Of a stretch of 64,000 bases of DNA, positions 25,679 to 39,130 are shown piece after piece. The DNA is taken from the NCBI RefSeq assembly GCF_029227915.1, contig NC_079881.1:13183501-13247500 (forward strand). Direction: 5' to 3'. The notes beneath the pieces are model-generated. The model was not told the DNA's origin and did not search any database. It was given only the letters and a program-made list of their open reading frames with translations. This DNA is from Hydractinia symbiolongicarpus (lineage: Eukaryota; Cnidaria; Hydrozoa; Anthoathecata; Hydractiniidae). The translations under genes were made by a program, and so were the position numbers. The stretch's first letter is position 1. Each line of letters begins with the position of its first letter.

Positions 25679-28600
25679 TTTCCATAAGGACAGAGAAGTT
25701 GCCATCTGTCTATTCCTTTCAATCTCAATGGACTACGATGTCTTAAGTCATTTTCTTGAGCGCCAGGATCTGAGAACGCTGCTAACTACGTGCACAAGTC
25801 TTTAAAGCCTGTAATATGGCTTTTTACGTCTTAATTTGGAGCCTACACGTAAATCACGTGATTCCACGAGCCCGGACAAGTTGCCATCAGTCTATTGCTG
25901 TCAATCTCAATGGACTACGATGTCTTAAGTCGTTTTCTCTAGCGCCAGTGTCTAAAAAGGTTACCAACTACGTGTACAGGCCGTTAAAGTGTGTAATTTG
26001 GACATTTACGGCTCAATGAGGAATCTACACGTAAATCACGTGTTTCCACGAGCCCGGACAAGTTCCCATTAGTCTGTTCCTTTTAATCTCAATGGACTAC
26101 GATATACTAAGTCGTTTTCCTGTGTGCCAGGCTCTATGAACGCTGCTAACTACGTGCACAGTCCTTTAAAGCCTGTAATTTGGCTTTTTACGGCCTAATT
26201 TGGAGTCTACACGTAAATCACGTGATTCCACGAGCCCAGACAAGTGGGGATCAGTCTGTTCTTTTTAATCTCAATGGACTACGATATAATAAGCCGTTTT
26301 CTTGAGCGCCAGGCTCTGAGAACGTTCCTAATTACGTGGACAGACCTTTAAACCGTGTAATACGGCCTCTTATGGCCTTATAAGGAGACTACACTTAAGT
26401 CAGGGAGTTCCACGAGCACAGACAGGGGGTCATCGGCATATTCCTTTCAACTTCAATGAACTACGATGCATTAATTCGTTTTCTTGAGCGTCAGGCTGCA
26501 AGAACGTTGCTAACTTCTTCCACAGGCCTTTAAAGCCTGTAATATGGCCTTTTACGGCCTAATATGGAGTGTAAACGTAAATAAAGTGATTCCACCAGCA
26601 CAGACAAGTTCCCATTGGTCTGTTCCTTTTAATCTCAACGGACTACGATGTAATAACTCGTTTTCTTGAACGTCAGACTCTAAGAACGCTGCTAACTACG
26701 TACACAGTCCTTTGAAACGCATAATAGTTCCTTTTACGGTCTAATAAAGAGACTGCATGTAAGTCACGTGATTCCACGAGCCCAGAGAAGTTGCCATCGG
26801 TCTATTCCTTTCAATCTCAATGGACTACGATATACTAAGTCGTTTTCCTGTGCACCAGGCTCTATGAACGCTGCTAACTACGTGCACAGTTCGTTAAAGC
26901 CTGTAATATGGCTTTTTACGGCCTAATATGGAGTCTAAACGTAAATAAAGTGATTCCACGAGCACAGACAAGTTCCCATTGGTCTGTTCCTTTTAATCTC
27001 AATGGACTACGATATAATAAGTCGTTTTCCTGCGCGCCAGGCTCTTTGAACGCTGCTAACTACGTGCACAGTCCTTTAAAGCCTGTAATAATGCTTTTTA
27101 CGGCCTAACATGGAGTCTAAACGTAAATAAGGTGATTCCACGAGCACAGACAAGTTCCCATCAGTCTATTCCTGTCAATCTCAATGGACTACGATGTATT
27201 AAGTCGTCTTCTTGAGCGCCAGGCTCTAAAAATGCTGCTAACTGCGTGCACAGGCCTTTAAACCCTGTAATATGTCCTTTTACGGCTTAATATGGAGTCT
27301 ACACGTAAATCACGTGATTCTACGAACTCCGACAAGTTCCATTCGGCTGTTCCTTTTAATCTCAATGGTCTACGATGTATTAAGTCGTTTTCTTGAGCGC
27401 CAGGCTCTGAGAACGTTCCTAACTACGTGCACAGTCCTTTGAAAGGCATAATAGGTCTTTTTACAGCCTAATTTGGAGACTACACGTGAACCACGTGTTT
27501 CCATAAGGACAGAGAAGTTGCCATCTGTCTATTCCTTTCAATCTCAATGGACTACGATGTCCTAAGTCATTTTCTTGAGCGCCAGGATCTGAGAACGCTG
27601 CTAACTACGTGCACAAGTCTTTAAAGCCTGTAATATGGCTTTTTACGTCTTAATTTGGAGCCTACACGTAAATCACGTGATTCCACGAGCCCGGACAAGT
27701 TGCCATCAGTCTATTGCTGTCAATCTCAATGGACTACGATGTCTTAAGTCGTTTTCTCTAGCGCCAGTGTCTAAAAAGGTTACCAACTACGTGTACAGGC
27801 CGTTAAAGTGTGTAATATGGACATTTACGGCTCAATGAGGAGTCTACACGTAAATCACGTGTTTCCACGAGCCCGGACAAGTTCCCATTAGTCTGTTCCT
27901 TTTAATCTCAATGGACTACGATATACTAAGTCGTTTTCCTGTGTGCCAGGCTCTATGAACGCTGCTAACTACGTGCACAGTCCTTTAAAGCCTGTAATTT
28001 GGCCTTTTACGGCCTAATTTGGAGTCTACACGTAAATCACGTGATTCCACGAGCCCAGACAAGTGGGGATCAGTCTGTTCTTTTTAATCTCAATGGACTA
28101 CGATATAATAAGCCGTTTTCTTGAGCGCCAGGCTCTGAGAACGTTCCTAATTACGTGGACAGACCTTTAAACCGTGTAATACGGCCTCTTATGGCCTTAT
28201 AAGGAGACTACACTTAAGTCAGGGAGTTCCACGAGCACAGACAGGGGGTCATCGGCATATTCCTTTCAACTTCAATGAACTACGATGTATTAATTCGTTT
28301 TCTTGAGCGTCAGGCTGCAAGAACGTTGCTAACTTCTTCCACAGGCCTTTAAAGCCTGTATAATGGCCTTTCACGGCCTAATATGGAGTGTAAACGTAAA
28401 TAAAGTGATTCCACCAGCACAGACAAGTTCCCATTGGTCTGTTTCTTTTAATCTCAACGGACTCGGATGTAATAACTCGTTTTCTTGAACGTCAGACTCT
28501 AAGAACGCTGCTAACTACGTGCACAGGCCTTTAAAGCCTGTATTATGGCCTTTTACGGCCTAATATGGAGTGTAAACGTGAATAAAGTGATTCCACGAGC

Positions 28601-28959
28601 ACAGACAAGTTCCCATTGGTCTGTTCCTTTCAATGTCAATGGACTACGATGTCTTAAGTCGTTTTCTCTAGCGCCAGTGTCTAAAAAGGTTACCAACTAC
28701 GTGTACAGGCCGTTAAAGTGTGTAATATGGACATTTACGGCTCAATGAGGAGTCTACACGTAAATCACGTGTTTCCACGAGCCCGGACAAGTTCCCATTA
28801 GTCTGTTCATTTGAATCTCAATGGACTACGATATACTAAGTCGTTTTCCTGTGTGCCAGGCTCTATGAACGCTGCTAACTACGTGCACAGTCCTTTAAAG
28901 CCTGTAATTTGGCCTTTTACGGCCTAATTTGGAGTCTACACGTAAATCACGTGATTCCA

Positions 28960-30780
28960 CGAGCCCAGACAAGTGGGATCAGTCTGTTCTTTTTAATCTC
29001 AATGGACTACGATATAATAAGCTGTTTTCTTGAGCGCCAGGCTCTGAGAACGCTCCTAATTTCGTGGACAGACCTTTAAAGCGCGTAATACGGCCTCTTA
29101 AGGCCTAATAAGGAGACTACACTTAAGTCAGGGAGTTCCACGAGCACAGATAGGAGGCCGTTGGCCTATTCCTTTCAATCTCAATGGACTGCGATGTCTT
29201 AAGTCGTTTTCTTGAACACCAGGCTGTATGAATGCTGCTAACTACGTACACAGTCCTTTGAAACGCATAATAGGTCTTTTTACAGCCTAATTTGGAGACT
29301 ACACGTGAACCACGTGTTTCCATAAGGACAGAGAAGTTGCCATCTGTCTATTCCTTTCAATCTCAATGGACTACGATGTCCTAAGTCATTTTCTTGAGCG
29401 CCAGGATCTGAGAACGCTGCTAACTACGTGCACAAGTCTTTAAAGCCTGTAATATGGCTTTTTACGTCTTAATTTGGAGCCTACACGTAAATCACGTGAT
29501 TCCACGAGCCCGGACAAGTTGCCATCAGTCTATTGCTGTCAATCTCAATGGACTACGATGTCTTAAGTCGTTTTCTCTAGCGCCAGTGTCTAAAAAGGTT
29601 ACCAACTACGTGTACAGGCCGTTAAAGTGTGTAATATGGACATTTACGGCTCAATGAGGAGTCTACACGTAAATCACGTGTTTCCACGAGCCCGGACAAG
29701 TTCCCATTAGTCTGTTCCTTTTAATCTCAATGGACTACGATATACTAAGTCGTTTTCCTGTGTGCCAGGCTCTATAAACGCTGCTAACTACGTGCACAGT
29801 CCTTTAAAGCCTGTAATTTGGCCTTTTACGGCCTAATTTGGAGTCTACACGTAAATCACTTGATTCCACGAGCCCAGACAAGTGGGGATCAGTCTGTTCT
29901 TTTTAATCTCAATGGACTACGATATAATAAGCTGTTTTCTTGAGCGCCAGGCTCTGAGAACGCTCCTAATTTCGTGGACAGACCTTTAAAGCGCGTAATA
30001 CGGCCTCTTAAAGCCTAATAAGGAGACTACACTTAAGTCAGGGAGTTCCACGAGCACAGATAGGAGGCCGTTGGCCTATTCCTTTCAATCTCAATGGACT
30101 GCGATGTCTTAAGTCGTTTTCTTGAACGCCAGGCTGTATGAACGCTGCTAACTACGTACACAGTCCTTTGAAACGCATAATAGGTCTTTTTACAGCCTAA
30201 TTTGGAGACTACACGTGAACCACGTGTTTCCATAAGGACAGAGAAGTTGCCATCTGTCTATTCCTTTCAATCTCAATGGACTACGATGTCCTAAGTCATT
30301 TTCTTGAGCGCCAGGATCTGAGAACGCTGCTAACTACGTGCACAAGTCTTTAAAGCCTGTAATATGGCTTTTTACGTCTTAATTTGGAGCCTACACGTAA
30401 ATCACGTGATTCCACGAGCCCGGACAAGTTGCCATCAGTCTATTGCTGTCAATCTCAATGGACTACGATGTCTTAAGTCGTTTTCTCTAGCGCCAGTGTC
30501 TAAAAAGGTTACCAACTACGTGTACAGGCCGTTAAAGTGTGTAATATGGACATTTACGGCTCAATGAGGAGTCTACACGTAAATCACGTGTTTCCACGAG
30601 CCCGGACAAGTTCCCATTAGTCTGTTCCTTTTAATCTCAATGGACTACGATATACTAAGTCGTTTTCCTGTGTGCCAGGCTCTATGAACGCTGCTAACTA
30701 CGTGCACAGTCCTTTAAAGCCTGTAATTTGGCCTTTTACGGCCTAATTTGGAGTCTACACGTAAATCACGTGATTCCACG
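28960..30780 (+). repeat. 910-bp five-monomer tandem duplication
   Basis: About 28960-29868 is followed directly by a near-identical copy at about 29869-30778 (offset 909-910 bp; the first copy has one G fewer in a GTGGGATC run near 28975). The related stretch near 25.4-26.3 kb has only one copy, so the extra five-monomer unit was added here after the larger 3.6-kb duplication (inference from shared variants). Confidence 0.85.
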
Positions 30781-31099
30781 AGCCCAGAGAAGTGGGGATC
30801 AGTCTGTTCTTTTTAATCTCAATGGACTACGATATAATAAGCCGTTTTCTTGAGCGCCAGGCTCTGAGAACGTTCCTAATTACGTGGACAGACCTTTAAA
30901 CCGTGTAATACGGCCTCTTATGGCCTTATAAGGAGACTACACTTAAGTCAGGGAGTTCCACGAGCACAGACAGGGGGTCATCGGCATATTCCTTTCAACT
31001 TCAATGAACTACGATGTATTAATTCGTTTTCTTGAGCGTCAGGCTGCAAGAACGTTGCTAACTTCTTCCACAGGCCTTTAAAGCCTGTAATATGGCCTT

Positions 31100-34000
31100 T
31101 CACGGCCTAACATGGAGTCTGAACGTAAATAAAGTGATTCCACGAGCACAGACAAGTTCCCATTGGTCTGTTCCTTTCAATCTCAATGAACTAGGATGTC
31201 TTAAGTCGTTTTCTCTAGCGCCAGTGTCTAAAAAGGTTACCAACTACGATATAAAAAGTCGTTTTCCTGTGTGCCATCCTCTATGAACGCTGCTAACTAC
31301 GTACACAGTCCTTTGAAACGCATAATAGGTCCTTTTACGGCCTAATAAGGAGACTGCATGTAAGTCACGTGATTCCACGAGCCCAGAGAAGTTGCCATCG
31401 GTCTATTCCTTTCAATCTCAATGGACTACGATATACTAAGTCGTTTTCCTGTGCACCAGGCTCTATGAACGCTGCTAACTACGTGCACAGTCCGTTAAAG
31501 CCTGTAATATGGCTTTTTACGGCCTAATATGGAGTCTAAACGTAAATAAAGTGATTCCACGAGCACAGACACGTTCCCATTGGTCTGTTCCTTTTAATCT
31601 CAATGGACTACGATATACTAAGTCGTTTTCCTGTGCGCCAGGCTCTATGAACGCTGCTAACTACGTGCACAGTCCTTTAAAGCTTGTAATATGGCCTTTT
31701 ATGGCATAATATGGAATCTACACGTAAATCACGTGATTGTACGAACTCCGACAAGTTCCATTCGGCTGTTCCTTTTAATCTCAATGGTCTGCGATGTATT
31801 AAGTCGTTTTCTTAAACGCCAGGCTCTATGAACGCTGGTAACTCCGCACACAGTCCTTTGAAACGCATAATAAGTCCTTTTACGGCCTAATAAAGAGACT
31901 GCATGTAAGTCACGTGATTCCACGAGCCCAGAGATGTTGCCATCGGTCTATTCATTTCAATCTCAATGGATTACGATATACTAAGTCGTTTTCCTGTGCT
32001 CCAGGCTCTATGAACGCTACTAACTACGTGCACAGTCCTTTAAAGCCTGTAATATGGCTTTTTACGGCCTAATATGGAGTCTACACGTAAATCACGTGAT
32101 TCCACGAACTCTGACAAGATCCATTCGGCTGCTCTTTTTAATCTCAATTGTCTACGATGTATTAAGTCGTTTTCTTGAACGCCAGGCTCTATGAACGCTG
32201 CTAACTACGTACACAGTCCTTTGAAACGCATAATAGGTCCTTTTACGGCCTAATAAAGAGACTGCATGTAAGTCACGTGATTCCACGAGCCCAGAGAAGT
32301 TGCCATCGGTCTATTCCTTTCAATCTCAATGGACTACGATATACTAAGTCGTTTTCCTGTGCACCAGGCTCTATGAACGCTGCTAACTACGTGCACAGTC
32401 CGTTAAAGCCTGTAATATGGCTTTTTTCGGCCTAATATGGAGTCTAAACGTAAATAAAGTGATTCCACGAGCACAGACAAGTTCCCATTGGTCTGTTCCT
32501 TTTAATCTCAATGGACTACGATATACTAAGTCGTTTTCCTGTGCGCCAGGCTCTTTGAACGCTGCTAACTACGTGCACAGTCCTTTAAAGCTTGTAATAT
32601 GGCCTTTTACGGCATAATATGGAATCTACACGTAAATCACGTGATTCTACGAACTCCGACAAGTTCCATTCGGCTGTTCCTTTTAATCTCAATGGTCTGC
32701 GATGTATTAAGTCGTTTTCTTAAACGCCAGGCTCTGAGAACGTTCCTAATTACGTGGACAGACCTTTAAACCGTGTAATACGGCCTCTTATGGCCTAATG
32801 AGGAGACTACACTTAAGTCAGGGAGTTCTACGAGCACAGATAGAAAGCCGTTGGCCTATTCCTTTCAATCTCAATGGACTACCATGTCTTAAGTCGTTTA
32901 CTTGAGCGCCAGGATCTGAGAACGCTGCTAACTACGTGCACAGGCCTTTAAAGCCTGTAATATGGCCTTTTACGGCCTAACATGGAGTCTAAACGTAAAT
33001 AAAGTTATTCCACGAGCACAGACAAGTTCCATTCGGCTGTTCCTTTTAATCTCAATGGTCTACGATGTATTAAGTCGTTTTCTTGAACGCCAGGCTCTAT
33101 GAATGCTGCTAACTACGTGCACATGTCTTTAAAGCCTGTAACATGACCATTTACGCCTAATATGGAGTCTACACGTAAATCACGTGATTCTACGAACTCC
33201 GACAAGTGAGGATCAGTCTGTTCTTTTTAATCTCAATGGACTACGATATAATAAGCCGTTTTCTTGAGCGCCAGGCTCTGAGAACGCTGCTAACTACGTG
33301 CACAGTCCTTTAAAGCCTGTAATATGCCCTTTTACGGCATAATATGGAGTCTACACGTAAATCACGCGATTCTACGAATTCCGACAAGTTCCATTCGGCC
33401 GTTTTCTTGAACGCCAGGCTCTATGAACGCTGCTAACTACGAACACAGTCCTTAGAAACGCATAATAGGTCCTTTTACGGCCTAATAAAGAGACTGCATG
33501 TAAGTCACGTGATTCCACGAGCCCAGAAAAGTTGCCATCAGTCTATTCCTTTCAATCTCAATGGACTACGATATACTAAGTCGATTTCCTGTACGCCAGG
33601 CTCTATGAACGCTGCTAACTACCTGCACCGTCCTTTAAAGCCTGTAATATGGCTTTTTACGGCCTAATATGAAGTCTACACGTAAATCACGTGATTCCAC
33701 TAACTCTGACAAGTTCCATTCGGCTGTTCCTTTTAATCTCAATGGTCTGCGATGTATTAAGTCGTTTTCTTGAGCGCCAGGCTCTGAAAACGTTCCTAAC
33801 TACGTGCACATGTCTTTAAAGCCTGTAATATGGCCTTTTACGGCCTAATTTGGAGTCTACACGTAAATCACGTGATTCCACGAGCCCAGACAAGTGGGGA
33901 TCAGTCTTTTCTTTTTAATCTCAATGGACTACGACATAATAAGCCGTTTTCTTGAGCGCCAGGCTCTGAGAACGTTCCTAATTACGTGACAGACCGTGTA

Positions 34001-37000
34001 ATACGGACTCTTATGGCCTAATAAGGAGACTACACTTAAGTCAGGGAGTTCCACGAGCACAGACAGGAGGTCATCGGCCTATTCCTTTCAATTTCAATGA
34101 ACTACGATGTATTAATTCGTTTTCTTGAGCGTCAGGCTGCAAAAACACTGCTAACTTCTTCCACTGGCCTTTAAAGCCTGTAATTTGGCCTTTTACGGCC
34201 TAATTTTAAGTCTACACGTAATTCACGTGATTCCACAAGCCCAGACAAGTTCCCATTGGTCTGTTCCTTTTAATCTCAACGGACTACGATATACTAAGTC
34301 GTTTTCCTGTGCGCCAGGCTCTATGAACGCTGCTAACTACGTGCACAGTCCTTCAAAGCCTGTAATACGGGTTTTTACGGCCTAATGTGGAGTCTACACC
34401 TAAATCACGTGATTCCACTAACTCTGACAAGTTCCATTCGGCTGTTCCTTTTAATCTCAATGGTCTACGATGTATTAAGTCGTTTTCTTGAGCGTCAGGC
34501 TGCAAGAACGCTGCTAACTTCTTCCACAGGCCTTTAAAGCCTGTAATTTGGCCTTTTACGGCCTAATTTGAAGTCTACACGTAATTCACGTGATTCCACG
34601 AGCCCAGACAAGTTCCCATTGGTCTGTTCCTTTTAATCTCAACGGACTACGATATACTAAGTCGTTTTCCTGTGCGCCAGGCTCTATGAACGCTGCTAAC
34701 TACGTGAACAGTCCTTTAAAGCTTGTAATATGGCCTTTTACGGCATAATATGGAATCTAAACGTAAATAAAGTGATTCCACGAGCACAGACAAGTTCCAT
34801 TCGGCTGTTCCTTTTAATCTCAATTGTCTACGATGTATTAAGTCGTTTTCTTGAACGCCAGGCTCTATGAACGCTGCTAACTACGTACACAGTCCTTCGA
34901 AACGCATAATAGGTCCTTTTACGGCCTAATTTGGAGACTACACGTGAACCACGTGTTTCCACAAGGACAGAGAAGTTGCCATCTGTCTATTCGATAGTGG
35001 ACAGACCTTTAAAGCGTGTAATACGGCCTCTTATGGCCTAATGAGGAGACTACACTTAAGTCAGGGAGTTCCACGAGCACAGACAGGAGGTCATCGGCCT
35101 ATTCCTTTCAACTTCAATGAACTACGATGTATTAATTCGTTTTCTTGAGCGTCAGGCTGCAAGAACGCTGCTAACTTCTTCCATAAAGCCTATAATTTGG
35201 CCTTTAACGGCCTAACATGGAGTCTAAACGTAAATAAAGTGATTCCACGAGCACAGACAAGTTCCCATTGGTCTGTTCTTTTTAATCTCAATGGACTACG
35301 TTATACTAAGTCGTTTTCCTGTGCGCCAGGCTCTATGAACGCTGCTAACTACGTGCACAGTCCTTTAAAGCTTGTAATATGGCCTTTTACGGCATAATAT
35401 GGAATCTACACGTAAATCACGTGATTCTACGAACTCCGACAAGTTCCATTCGGCTGTTCCTTTTAATCTCAATGGACTACGATATACTAAGTCGTTTTCC
35501 TGTGCGCCAGGCTCTATGAACGCTGCTAACTACGTGCACAGTCCTTTAAAGCCTGTAATACGGGTTTTTACGGCCTAATGTGGAGTCTACACGTAAATCA
35601 CGTGATTCCACTAACTCTGACAAGTTCCATTCGGCTGTTCCTTTTAATCTCAATGGTCTACGATGTATTAAGTCGTTTTCTTGAGCGTCAGGCTGCAAGA
35701 ACGCTGCTAACTTCTTCCACAGGCCTTTAAAGCCTGTAATTTGGCCTTTTACGGCCTAATTTGAAGTCTACACGTAATTCACGTGATTCCACGAGCCCAG
35801 ACAAGTTCCCATTGGTCTGTTCCTTTTAATCTCAACGGACTACGATATACTAAGTCGTTTTCCTGTGCGCCAGGCTCTATAAACGCTGCTAACTACGTGC
35901 ACAGTCCTTCGAAACGCATAATAGGTCCTTTTACGGCCTAATAAGGAGACTGCATGTAAGTCACGTGATTCCACGAACCCAGAGAAGTTGCCATCGGTCT
36001 ATTCCTTTCAATCTCAATGGACTACGTTATACTAAGTCGTTTTCCTGTGCGCCAGGCTCTATGAACGCTGCTAACTACGTGCACAGTCCTTTAAAGCCTG
36101 TAATACGGGTTTTTACGGCCTAATGTGGAGTCTACACGTAAATCACGTGATTCCACTAACTCTGACAAGTTCCATTCGGCTGTTCCTTTTAATCTCAATG
36201 GTCTACGATGTATTAAGTCGTTTTCTTGAGCGCCAGGATCTGAGAACGCTGCTAACTACGTGCACAGGCCTTTAAAGCCTGTAATATGGACTTTTACGGC
36301 CTAACATGGAGTCTAAACGTAAATAAAGTGATTCCACGAGCACAGACAAGTTCAATTCGGCTGTTCCTTTTAATCTCAATTGTCTACGATGTATTAAGTC
36401 GTTTTCTTGAACGCCAGGCTCTATGAACGCTGCTAACTACGTACACAGTCCTTCGAAACGCATAATAGGTCCTTTTACGGCCTAATAAGGAGACTGCATG
36501 TAAGTCACGTGATTCCACGAGCCCAGAGAAGTTGCCATCGGTCTATTCCTTTCAATCTCAATGGACTTCGATATACTAAGTCGTTTTCCTGTGCGCCAGG
36601 CTCTATGAACGCTGCTAACTCCGTGCACAGTCCTTTAAAGCCTGGCTTTTTACGACCTAATATTGAGTCTGACAAGATCCATTCGGTTGTTCCATTTAAT
36701 CTCAATGGTCTATGATGTATTAAGTCGTTTTCTTGAGCGCCAGGCTCTGAGAACGTTCCTAACTACGTGCACATGTCTTTAAAGCCTGTAATATGGCCTT
36801 TTACGGCCTAATTTGGAATCTACACGTTAATCACGTGATTCCACGAGCCCAGACAAGTGGGGATCAGTCTGTTCTTTTTAATCTCAATGGACTACGATAT
36901 AATAAGCCGTTTTCTTGAGCGCCAGGCTCTGAGAACGTTCCTAATTACGTGGACAGACCGTATAATACGGACTCTTATGGCCTAATAAGGAGACTACACT

Positions 37001-39130
37001 TCAGTCAGGGAGTTCCACGAGCACAGACAGGAGGTCATCGGCCTATTCCTTTCAACTTCAATGAACTACGATGTATTAATTCGTTTTCTTGAGCGTCAGG
37101 CTGCAAGAACGCTGCTAACTTCTTCCATAAAGCCTATAATATGGCCTTTTACGGCCTAACATGGAGTCTGTTCCTTTTAATCTCAATGGACTTCGTTATA
37201 CTAAGTCGTTTTCCTGTGCGCCAGGCTCTATGAACGCTGCTAACTACGTGCACAGTCCTTTAAAGCTTGTAATATGGCCTTTTACGGCATAATATGGAAT
37301 CTACACGTAAATCACGTGATTCTACGAACTCCGACAAGTTCCATTCGGCTGTTCCTTTTAATCTCAATTGTCTACGATGTATTAAGTCGTTTTCTTGAAC
37401 GCCAGACTCTATGAACGCTGCTAACTACGTACACAGTCCTTTGAAACGCATAATAGGTCCTTTTACGGCCTAATAAGGAGACTGCATGTAAGTCACGTGA
37501 TTCCACGAGCCCAGAGAAGTTGCCATCGGTCTATTCCTTTCAATCTCAATGGACTACGATGTCTTAAGTCGTTTTTTTGAGCGCCAGGATCTGAGAACGC
37601 TGCTAACTACGTGCACAGGCCTTTAAAGCCTGTAATGTGGCCTTTTACGGCCTAATATGGAGTCTAAACGTGAATAAAGTGATTCCACGAGCACAGACAA
37701 GTTCCCATTGGTCTGTTCCTTTCAATCTCAAGGGACTGCGATGTCTTAAGTCGTTTCCTTGAACGCCAGGCTCTATGAACGTTGCTAACTACGTACAAAG
37801 TCCTTTGAAACGCATAAATAGGTCTTTTTACAGCCTAAGTTGGAGACTACACGTAAATCACGTGATTCCACAAGCCCAGACAAGTGGGGATCAGTCTGTT
37901 CTTTTTAATCTCAATGGACTACGATATAATAAGCCGTTTTCTTGAGTGCCAGGCTCTGAGAACGTTCCTAATTACGTGGACAGACCTTTAAACCGTGTAA
38001 TACGGCCTCTAATGGCCTAATGAGGAGACTACACTTAAGTCAGGGAGTTCCACAAGCACAGATGGGAAGCCGTTGGCCTATTCCTTTCAATCTCAATGGA
38101 CTACGATGTCTTAAGTCGTTTACTTGAGCGCCAGGATCTGAGAACGCTGCTAACTACGTGCACAGGCCTTTAAAGCCTGTAATATGGCCTTTTACGGCCT
38201 AACATGGAGTCTAAACGTAAATAAAGTTTTTCCACGAGCACAGACAAGTTCCATTCGGCTGTTCCTTTTAATCTCAATTGTCTACGATGTATTAAGTCGT
38301 TTTCTTGAACGCCAGGCTCTATGAACGCTGCTAACTACGTACACAGTCCTTCGAAACGCATAATAGGTCCTTTTACGGCCTAATAAGGAGACTGCATGTA
38401 AGTCACGTGATTCCACGAGCCCAGAGAAGTTGCCATCGGTCTATTCCTTTCAATCTCAATGGACTACGATATACTAAGTCGTTTTCCTGTGCGTCAGGCT
38501 CTATGAACGCTGCTAACTACGTGCACAGTCCTTTAAAGCCTGTAATATGGCTTTTTACGGCCTAATATGGAGTCTACACGTAAATCACGTGATTCCACTA
38601 ACTCTGACAAGTTCCATTCGGCTGTTCCTTTCAATCTCAATGGACTTCGATATACTAAGTCGTTTTCTTGAACGTCAGACTCTATGAACGCTGCTAACTA
38701 TGTACACAGTCCTTTGAAACGCATAATAGGTCCTTTTACGGCCTAACATGGAGTCTAAACGTAAATAAAGTGATTCCACGAGCACAGACAAGTTCCCATT
38801 GGTCTGTTCTTTTTAATCTCAATGGACTACGATATACTAAGTCGTTTTCCTGTGCGCCAGGCTCTATGAACTTTGCTAACTACGTGCACAGTCCTTTAAA
38901 GCCTGTAATACGGGTTTTTACGGCCTAATGTGGAGTCTACACGTAAATCACGTGATTCCACTAACTCTGACAAGTTCCATTCGGCTGTTCCTTTTAATCT
39001 CAATGGTCTACGATGTATTAAGTCGTTTTCTTGAGCGTCAGGCTGCAAGAACGCTGCTAACTTCTTCCACAGGCCTTTAAAGCCTGTAATTTGGCCTTTT
39101 ACGGCCTAATTTGAAGTCTACACGTAATTC
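31100..39130 (+). repeat. Main-subfamily satellite, mixed monomer order
   Basis: About 44 monomers of the main subfamily with changing order. It includes marker variants that recur further right: the TTCGATAGTGG deletion junction near 34989, the ATTGAGTCTGACAAG short monomer near 36660, and ACGGGTTTTTACGGCC near 34366, 35559, 36107 and 38909. A 49-bp deletion joins GTCT to GTCT at 37166-37169; the intact form is near 46808. Another short monomer is at about 33395 (CATTCGGCCGTTTTC). No gene or unique DNA is visible. Confidence 0.8.

Larger units (their letters stand above)
20520..31100 (+). repeat. Multimer satellite block with ~4363, 3638, 1819 and 910-bp periods
   Basis: Long variant strings repeat at whole-monomer offsets. 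The unit at 20543 recurs at 24906 (4363 bp, 24 monomers). The units at 24906, 25485 and 25816 recur at 28545, 29123 and 29454 (about 3638 bp, 20 monomers), and 25816 also recurs at 27635 (1819 bp, 10 monomers). Markers are CTTAAGTCGTTTTCTCTAGCG, AAAAAGGTTACCAACTACG and GGACATTTACGGCTCAATG. All of it is satellite; I see no other content. Confidence 0.85.
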
